This document shows, in pieces, positions 58,417 through 62,658 of a stretch of 62,658 nt of DNA. The notes beneath the pieces were generated by a model. It was not told the origin of the DNA, searched no databases, and saw nothing but the letters and a program-made list of their open reading frames with translations. The first letter of the stretch is position 1. Each line of letters starts with the position of its first letter. The DNA lies in the NCBI RefSeq assembly GCF_025950525.1, contig NZ_JAPDGS010000012.1, forward strand, positions 1 through 62,658, given 5' to 3'. A program made the translations under genes and the position numbers. The stretch comes from Stagnihabitans lacustris. Its GTDB lineage: Bacteria; Pseudomonadota; Alphaproteobacteria; Rhodobacterales; Rhodobacteraceae.

Positions 58417-59249
58417 CCCGCAAGCAGGGCCAGGCCGCCAAAGACTAGGCCGATGCCAAGCCCTTGTTTCAGCGTGACCTTCTCGGCCAGAAAGACCCAG
58501 GACAGCAGCACCGTGACCATGCCGAACAAGGACGACACGACCGAGGCATAGACCGCCATCGGCAGGGCCCCCGCCGCAAGCACCGCGGTCAAGGCCAACC
58601 CGTCCAGCGCCCCCATCCCCGCCAGGATCGGCAATTGCCGCAGCGCAGCACGAAGCCCCGCAGGCTGCAGCATCAACAAGGCCAGCCCCGTCGCTGCAGT
58701 TGCACAGCGCGCCAGCGTCGGGGCCAGGAAAGGGTCCAGCGCCCCGGTCGCGGCTTGGCCAAGGGCGAACGCCGTCGCCATGCCCAGGCAGGCCAAAAGC
58801 GCCAGCGGCAAGGCGCCCCGCCGCGCCGCGCCCCCTTCGTGGCCAAAGACCGCGACCGCGCCGACCCCCGCCACGATCAACCCCGCCGCCAGCCAATCCA
58901 ACACGCTGACCGTGGTCCCCGCAACCGCCGCAAAGACCAAAGCGGGCAGCGGATAGGCCCCGATCACCGGGGCAACCACCCGTGCCGGCGCCCGGGCAAA
59001 GGCGTGATACAGGCACAGCGAGGCCGCGAAATAGGCGACCCCCGACCCGCCCGCCAATCCCAGCGCCCCCGCCGTCACCCGCGAGGCATCGCCCCAGATC
59101 ACCCCAAAAGGCAGCACGACCAGCGCCGCAAGCGTCATGACCACGGCAATCTGTGGCAAGACCCGCGCCCCGGGCGCCACGCGGCGGACCAAAAGATCAT
59201 GTGTCCCCCATCCCAGCGCCGCCACCAGACCCAGAAGAAATGCCAGCAT
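58413..59249 (-). CDS. EamA/DMT-family transporter
   Basis: 278 residues, about ten membrane helices in two EamA halves (LGLVAALGWGTHDLLVRRVAP at the start; ALTAVLAAGALPMAVYASVVSSLFGMVTVLLSWVFLAEKV, read in parts, near the end). These drug/metabolite transporters usually export small metabolites. ATG 59249 is 72 bases from the divergent tdm start, so it shares that regulatory region. Its stop is in the 13-bp repeat shared with the regulator gene. Substrate unknown. Confidence 0.82.
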   Translation of the reverse strand: MLAFLLGLVAALGWGTHDLLVRRVAPGARVLPQIAVVMTLAALVVLPFGVIWGDASRVTAGALGLAGGSGVAYFAASLCLYHAFARAPARVVAPVIGAYPLPALVFAAVAGTTVSVLDWLAAGLIVAGVGAVAVFGHEGGAARRGALPLALLACLGMATAFALGQAATGALDPFLAPTLARCATAATGLALLMLQPAGLRAALRQLPILAGMGALDGLALTAVLAAGALPMAVYASVVSSLFGMVTVLLSWVFLAEKVTLKQGLGIGLVFGGLALLAG

Positions 59250-59264
59250 CGCCCCTCACCAGAC

Positions 59265-59292
59265 TTGAACGCTTTTGCGTCTTTGATATGCT
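59265..59292 (+). promoter_or_regulatory. tdm promoter
   Basis: TTGAAC (59265-59270), 16-base spacer, TATGCT (59287-59292), 29 bases before ATG 59322. Same spacer length as the mgdA promoter. Confidence 0.55.
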
Positions 59293-59295
59293 ATC

Positions 59296-59303
59296 AGTGA
59301 ACA
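59296..59303 (+). promoter_or_regulatory. Candidate XRE-cupin operator at tdm
   Basis: AGTGAACA begins three bases after the -10 box, the same geometry as at mgdA (14827-14834). Confidence 0.45.
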
Positions 59304-59321
59304 TATTTTCCGGTCAATGAA

Positions 59322-61673
59322 ATGCTCGATCTGCCGACTGTCACCGCTGGCCCGCCAAAGCCCAGCCGCATCCTGACGCCCCGTGACCTTGCGCGCCGTT
59401 CAGGCCATGAGCGGTATGAGATCCCCGGCGGCGGGGCGCTTTTGGTGGACCTGGATCAGGGCGACAAGATCACCGTCCTGAACCCCGAGGGCGGCCAGGA
59501 GGCCGAACTTCTGGCCGCCACCGCTCGGGGGCAGATCGACGGCGCGGTCATCGGGGTGCGGATGGATCAGACGGGCCAAGGGCTGCGCGCGCTGATCCAG
59601 GCGGGTGGCCCGGGCATGGCGCGGCTGCATCAGGGGCTTGCGCGGCGCGGCATCGACCTGACCACGGCGCGAAGCCTGCGGCTTTTCGGGCCGGACACGC
59701 GGGCGGGCACCACGGCCGAGTTTACCGCGACCGAGAAGGGCTTCCTGATCGTGGCCGCGCCCGGGGCCGCGATGGACCCCTCCGGCCAAGCGACGCTGAC
59801 CCCCCTGATCCTGCAAATCCAGCGCGCCGATCCGGGTTGGGCTGCGCTGCATGACCTGCCAGAGCCGCTGGCCGATCCGCTTGCCGATATCCGCGTGGCC
59901 TCGGCGACGGCGCGGGCCTATCACGTCAAGGCCGGCGATTACATCCAGATCATCGACGTCGATGGCCGCCAATGCACGGATTTTCAATGCTTTTCCGCCC
60001 GCAAGCTGGACCGCGGCTTGCAGCGTCCCTTGGATGTCACGACCTCACGCACCTTGATGGGGCATGCCTACAGCTCTCCGGGGCTGCACGCGAAATACTA
60101 TGATCAGGACTGGGAACCCCTGGTCGAGGTGATCCAGGACACGGTCGGCCGCCATGACGCATTTGCCATGGCCTGTGCGGCCAAATATTACGACGACATC
60201 GGCTATCCCGGCCATGCCAACTGTTCCGACAATTTCAACGCGGCCCTGACGCCGCATGGCGTTGAACAGCGCCCGGGCTGGATGGCGGTCAATTTCTTTT
60301 TCAACACCGCCATCGACGCCCATGGTGTGCTGGTGGCCGACGAACCCTGGAGCCGTCCGGGCGACTACGTCCTTCTGCGCGCCCTGACCGATCTGGTCTG
60401 CGTGAACTCGTCTTGCCCCGATGACACCTCGCCCGCGAATGGCTGGTATCTGTCCGACATCCACATCCGCATCTATGACGGCGCCGAGCCCTTTCAAAGG
60501 TCGGTCGCCTATCGCCCCACGCCAGAGGCCGCCCCCCGCATGACCCAAGAGACCGCTTTTCACCCCGAGACCTCGGCCCTGACCCGGAATTTCAGCGAAT
60601 ACCGCGGCTATTGGCTGGCCAATTCCTATGCCAACCAAAGCCCGCTGGAGGAATACTGGGCCTGCCGCCAAAAGGCCGCGATGATCGACCTGTCCCCTCT
60701 GCGGAAGTTCGAGATCACCGGGCCGGATGCCGAGGCGCTGATGCAATGGGTGCTGACGCGGGATGTGAAAAAGCTGGCGGTGGGGCAGGTGGTTTATTCG
60801 GCCATGTGCTATCCCCATGGCGGGATGATCGACGACGGCACGCTGTTTCGCCTGGGCCGCGACCAGTTCCGCTGGATCGGCGGGGATGATTACGGCGGGG
60901 TCTGGCTGCGTGAGCAGGCCGAAAAGCTGGGGCTGCAGGTCATGGTGCGATCCTCCACCGATCAGTTGCACAACATCGCGGTGCAGGGGCCCGACAGCCG
61001 GGATATTCTGGGGCGGATCATCTGGACCGCGCCGGTTCAGACCGCTGTGGCCGAACTGGGCTGGTTCCGGTTCACCGTGGCACGACTGGGCGATGTCAAC
61101 GGCCCGCCCCTGGTCGTCAGCCGCACCGGCTATACCGGCGAGCTGGGTTACGAGATTTTCTGCCACCCCAAGGATGCCGCCGAAGTCTGGCGCGCCGTCC
61201 ATGCCCAGGGCGTCACCCCCATGGGTCTTGCCGCCCTGGACATGGTCCGCATCGAGGCGGGCTTGATCTTTGCCGGCTATGATTTCAGCGACCAGACCGA
61301 CCCATTCGAGGCCGGCATCGGCTTTACCGTGCCGCTGAAGTCCAAGCCCGACGATTTCATCGGCCGCGACGCGTTGATCCGCCGCAAAGAGACCCCGGCG
61401 CGCCGTTTCCTGGGGCTGGAGGTCGAGGCCGCGGTGGACATCGGCCACGGCGACGGGCTTTACATCGGCCGCGCGCAGGTGGGGGAGGTCTGTTCGGCCA
61501 TGCGCTCGCCTTTGCTGGGCAAACAGATTGCGTTGGTGCGGATGGACATCGCCCATGCCGAGCCCGGAACCGCGGTCGAGGTCGGCAAGCTGGACGGCCA
61601 GCAGAAACGCCTGCCCGCGCGGCTGACGTCGCTGTCGGCCTATGACCCGAAGAAGTCCCGGCCGCAGTCTTGA
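59322..61673 (+). CDS. tdm: Trimethylamine N-oxide demethylase
   Basis: 783 residues in the Tdm layout: two DUF1989-type domains (about 25-190, RYEIPGGGALLVDLDQGDKI; about 195-400) and a C-terminal GcvT-like folate domain (about 420-780: SPLEEYWACRQKAAMIDLSP, VQGPDSRDILGRIIW, SRTGYTGELGYEIFC). Cysteines suited to metal binding are Cys218 (GRQCTDFQC), Cys301 (HANCSDNF), Cys360 and Cys365 (VCVNSSCPDDTS). Tdm splits TMAO into dimethylamine and formaldehyde without reductant; the folate domain captures part of the formaldehyde. It overlaps the truncated-hemoglobin frame by four bases. Confidence 0.92.
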   Translation: MLDLPTVTAGPPKPSRILTPRDLARRSGHERYEIPGGGALLVDLDQGDKITVLNPEGGQEAELLAATARGQIDGAVIGVRMDQTGQGLRALIQAGGPGMARLHQGLARRGIDLTTARSLRLFGPDTRAGTTAEFTATEKGFLIVAAPGAAMDPSGQATLTPLILQIQRADPGWAALHDLPEPLADPLADIRVASATARAYHVKAGDYIQIIDVDGRQCTDFQCFSARKLDRGLQRPLDVTTSRTLMGHAYSSPGLHAKYYDQDWEPLVEVIQDTVGRHDAFAMACAAKYYDDIGYPGHANCSDNFNAALTPHGVEQRPGWMAVNFFFNTAIDAHGVLVADEPWSRPGDYVLLRALTDLVCVNSSCPDDTSPANGWYLSDIHIRIYDGAEPFQRSVAYRPTPEAAPRMTQETAFHPETSALTRNFSEYRGYWLANSYANQSPLEEYWACRQKAAMIDLSPLRKFEITGPDAEALMQWVLTRDVKKLAVGQVVYSAMCYPHGGMIDDGTLFRLGRDQFRWIGGDDYGGVWLREQAEKLGLQVMVRSSTDQLHNIAVQGPDSRDILGRIIWTAPVQTAVAELGWFRFTVARLGDVNGPPLVVSRTGYTGELGYEIFCHPKDAAEVWRAVHAQGVTPMGLAALDMVRIEAGLIFAGYDFSDQTDPFEAGIGFTVPLKSKPDDFIGRDALIRRKETPARRFLGLEVEAAVDIGHGDGLYIGRAQVGEVCSAMRSPLLGKQIALVRMDIAHAEPGTAVEVGKLDGQQKRLPARLTSLSAYDPKKSRPQS

Positions 61674-62065
61674 GCCCGGCCGTGCCCCCCTCTGCGATGA
61701 TCGACCGCATCGGCGGAGAGGGCGTCTTGGGCGCCCTTGTCACGCGGTTTTACGACCTGGTCGAAAGCGATGCGCAGGGCGCGCGGATACTCCAGATGCA
61801 TCTGGAGGGCCATGGCTTGAACCATGTCCGCCCCGAAGCCTTTGATTTTCTGTCGGGTTTCTTTGGCGGGCGGCGCTATTACGCCGAACGCCACGGCCAT
61901 ATGTCGCTGCGCGAAATCCATGCCCATGTCGCGATCCGGGCAGAGGACGCCGAGGCCTGGCTTGCCCTCATGGACCGCGCCATGGCCGAAACCCTGCCAG
62001 AGCCAGAGGCGCGCCAGATTGCCACCGCCTTCCGCCGCGCCGCCTTGGCTTTGGTGAACGCCTAA
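61670..62065 (+). CDS. Truncated hemoglobin (group II/III-like)
   Basis: 131 residues. Globin text: IDRIGGEGVLGALVTRFYDLV, MHLEGHGLNHVRPEAFDFLSGFFGG, RRYYAERHGHMSLREIHAHVAI (proximal His region) and DAEAWLALMDRAMAETL. Group II-like proteins bind O2 or NO and protect or supply oxygen-using enzymes. The start shown is TTG 61670, overlapping the tdm stop; ATG 61697 (MIDRIGGEG) is equally plausible since the first nine residues are not conserved. Coupling to tdm, beside O2-dependent amine oxidases, suggests a supporting role (inference). Confidence 0.78.
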   Translation: MSPAVPPSAMIDRIGGEGVLGALVTRFYDLVESDAQGARILQMHLEGHGLNHVRPEAFDFLSGFFGGRRYYAERHGHMSLREIHAHVAIRAEDAEAWLALMDRAMAETLPEPEARQIATAFRRAALALVNA

Positions 62066-62481
62066 CCCGCCCGCGCCACCAGAACCGAGCAATGCGCCGT
62101 CCCCGCAACCGAAGCCGCAACCGAGCCCAGAACCAGCCGCTTCAGCCCCTGCTTGTCGCCGGTGCCCATGACGATCTGGTCAAAGCCCTCTTGGTCGGCA
62201 TAGGCGACGATGGCGGGCCCGGGCTCCCGCGCGATCAGCTCGATGGCGTCGACATCCGCGACCCCATCGCCGCGCGCCTTGGTCAGCGCAAGGTCCAGGA
62301 TCTCGCGGACCTGATCGGGCGTCCAATGGCTGATCGTCGGCCCCTTGACCCCGCCATGCGCGATATTGACCACGCAAAACCGCAAGGGCCGCCCGGTCAG
62401 CCGCGCCAGCTCCGCTGCCTTTGTCACCCCCACCATGGAGTGATCCGTGCCATCCGTCGGGCAAAGAATCTTCGCAGACAT
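62062..62481 (-). CDS. Universal stress protein (UspA family)
   Basis: 139 residues, a single Usp domain: AKILCPTDGTDHSMVGVTKA at the N terminus and the ATP-binding type IVMGTGDKQGLKRLVLGSVA followed by HCSVLVARAG at the end. The glycine pattern G-2x-G-9x-G-S/T is only partly kept (GTGDKQGLKRLVLGSV), so ATP binding is likely but not certain. Two ATG codons stand side by side; the second (62481) has better spacing from AAGGAG. The stop overlaps the convergent hemoglobin stop by two bases. General stress role. Confidence 0.85.
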   Translation of the reverse strand: MSAKILCPTDGTDHSMVGVTKAAELARLTGRPLRFCVVNIAHGGVKGPTISHWTPDQVREILDLALTKARGDGVADVDAIELIAREPGPAIVAYADQEGFDQIVMGTGDKQGLKRLVLGSVAASVAGTAHCSVLVARAG

Positions 62482-62584
62482 CATGATCTCCTTTCCGGTT
62501 GCCTTGGTCCGAAGACTACAAAGCAGCGCAATCGCCCGCCTTGACCTGCATCAAGCGGGAGATTTCATCCATCAAGGAAAGGAT

Positions 62585-62658
62585 TGGCTGGGGCGCCAGG
62601 GATCGAACCTGGGAATGTCGGTACCAAAAACCGATGCCTTACCGCTTGGCGACGCCCC
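62585..62658 (-). tRNA. tRNA-Gln (TTG), 5' base cut by window edge
   Basis: Read on the minus strand it folds as a tRNA: D-arm region GCCAAGCGGTAAGGC, anticodon stem TCGGT/ACCGA with loop TTTTGGT (anticodon TTG), T-arm CCAGG-TTCGATC-CCTGG, acceptor 3' side CGCCCCA, then GCCA with CCA encoded. It matches bacterial tRNA-Gln, whose first base U1 would lie one base outside the window. Confidence 0.95.

Noticed and set aside
1..62658. CRISPR arrays, rRNA genes, prophage or complete insertion sequences
   Set aside because: The tandem arrays (8, 13, 16, 24 and 33 bp) have no unique spacers of constant length; no transposase, integrase or rRNA sequence was recognised.

Overview
The window reads as chromosomal DNA of a methylotrophic alphaproteobacterium of the Rhodobacteraceae/Paracoccaceae type. 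GC content is high and genes are tightly packed with many ATGA/TGATG overlaps. Promoters resemble TTGNNN-N16/17-TAGGGT or TATNCT, and a CtrA-type site (TTAA-N7-TTAA) is present. Gene families such as Tmm, Tdm, DmmDABC and the N-methylglutamate pathway are characteristic of the group. The genus cannot be fixed from sequence alone.

Layout. (1) 1-13.5 kb: an O-GlcNAc-transferase-like TPR glycosyltransferase (373-2232, minus) is divergent from a giant 3657-residue gene (2557-13530). The giant protein is built almost only of an octapeptide, L-[TS]-[TS]-x-[QDA]-[VIL]-x-[AG], repeated about 457 times. It carries a higher-order 17-octad (136-residue, 408-bp) period. This pair is the most unusual part of the window. 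(2) 13.6-28.4 kb: monomethylamine oxidation through N-methylglutamate: mgdABCD (sarcosine-oxidase-like N-methylglutamate dehydrogenase), an XRE-cupin regulator, an APC permease preceded by three tiny membrane-protein genes, mgsABC (N-methylglutamate synthase) and gmaS. (3) 28.5-40.1 kb: a sugar or sugar-acid catabolic island with a UxaA-type dehydratase, GntR regulator, TIM-barrel isomerase, fuconolactonase-like hydrolase, aldo/keto reductase, BtpA/SgcQ, M42/SgcX-like hydrolase, FGGY kinase, creatininase-like protein and a class V aminotransferase. Its two divergent promoters share the operator-like word CTAACATGTYAG. (4) 40.3-49.6 kb: mostly housekeeping and mixed genes: UbiH-like hydroxylase, HAD phosphatase, GntR, an MshEN-GT2 polysaccharide synthase with a CtrA site, carA, a GatB/YqeY protein, TetR and an FAH-family protein. 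(5) 49.8-61.7 kb: upstream methylated-amine steps: tmm, an APC permease, dmmDABC, a GlxA/AraC regulator, a DMT exporter and tdm. A truncated hemoglobin, a universal stress protein and a tRNA-Gln (one base cut by the window edge) follow.

Together regions 2 and 5 encode trimethylamine -> TMAO (Tmm) -> dimethylamine + formaldehyde (Tdm) -> methylamine (DmmABC, with DmmD) -> gamma-glutamylmethylamide (GmaS) -> N-methylglutamate (MgsABC) -> glutamate + C1 unit (MgdABCD). Three of these proteins carry GcvT-type folate domains. The motif AGTGAACA sits three bases after the predicted -10 of both mgdA and tdm and also lies upstream of the XRE-cupin gene, which suggests that regulator represses both arms.

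Intergenic DNA is rich in short repeats: a hairpin-plus-tail element in at least six copies, tandem repeats of 8, 13, 16 and 33 bp, and large inverted repeats. Several of these lie on stop codons. All functions were assigned by reading translated motifs and gene order; no database search was run.
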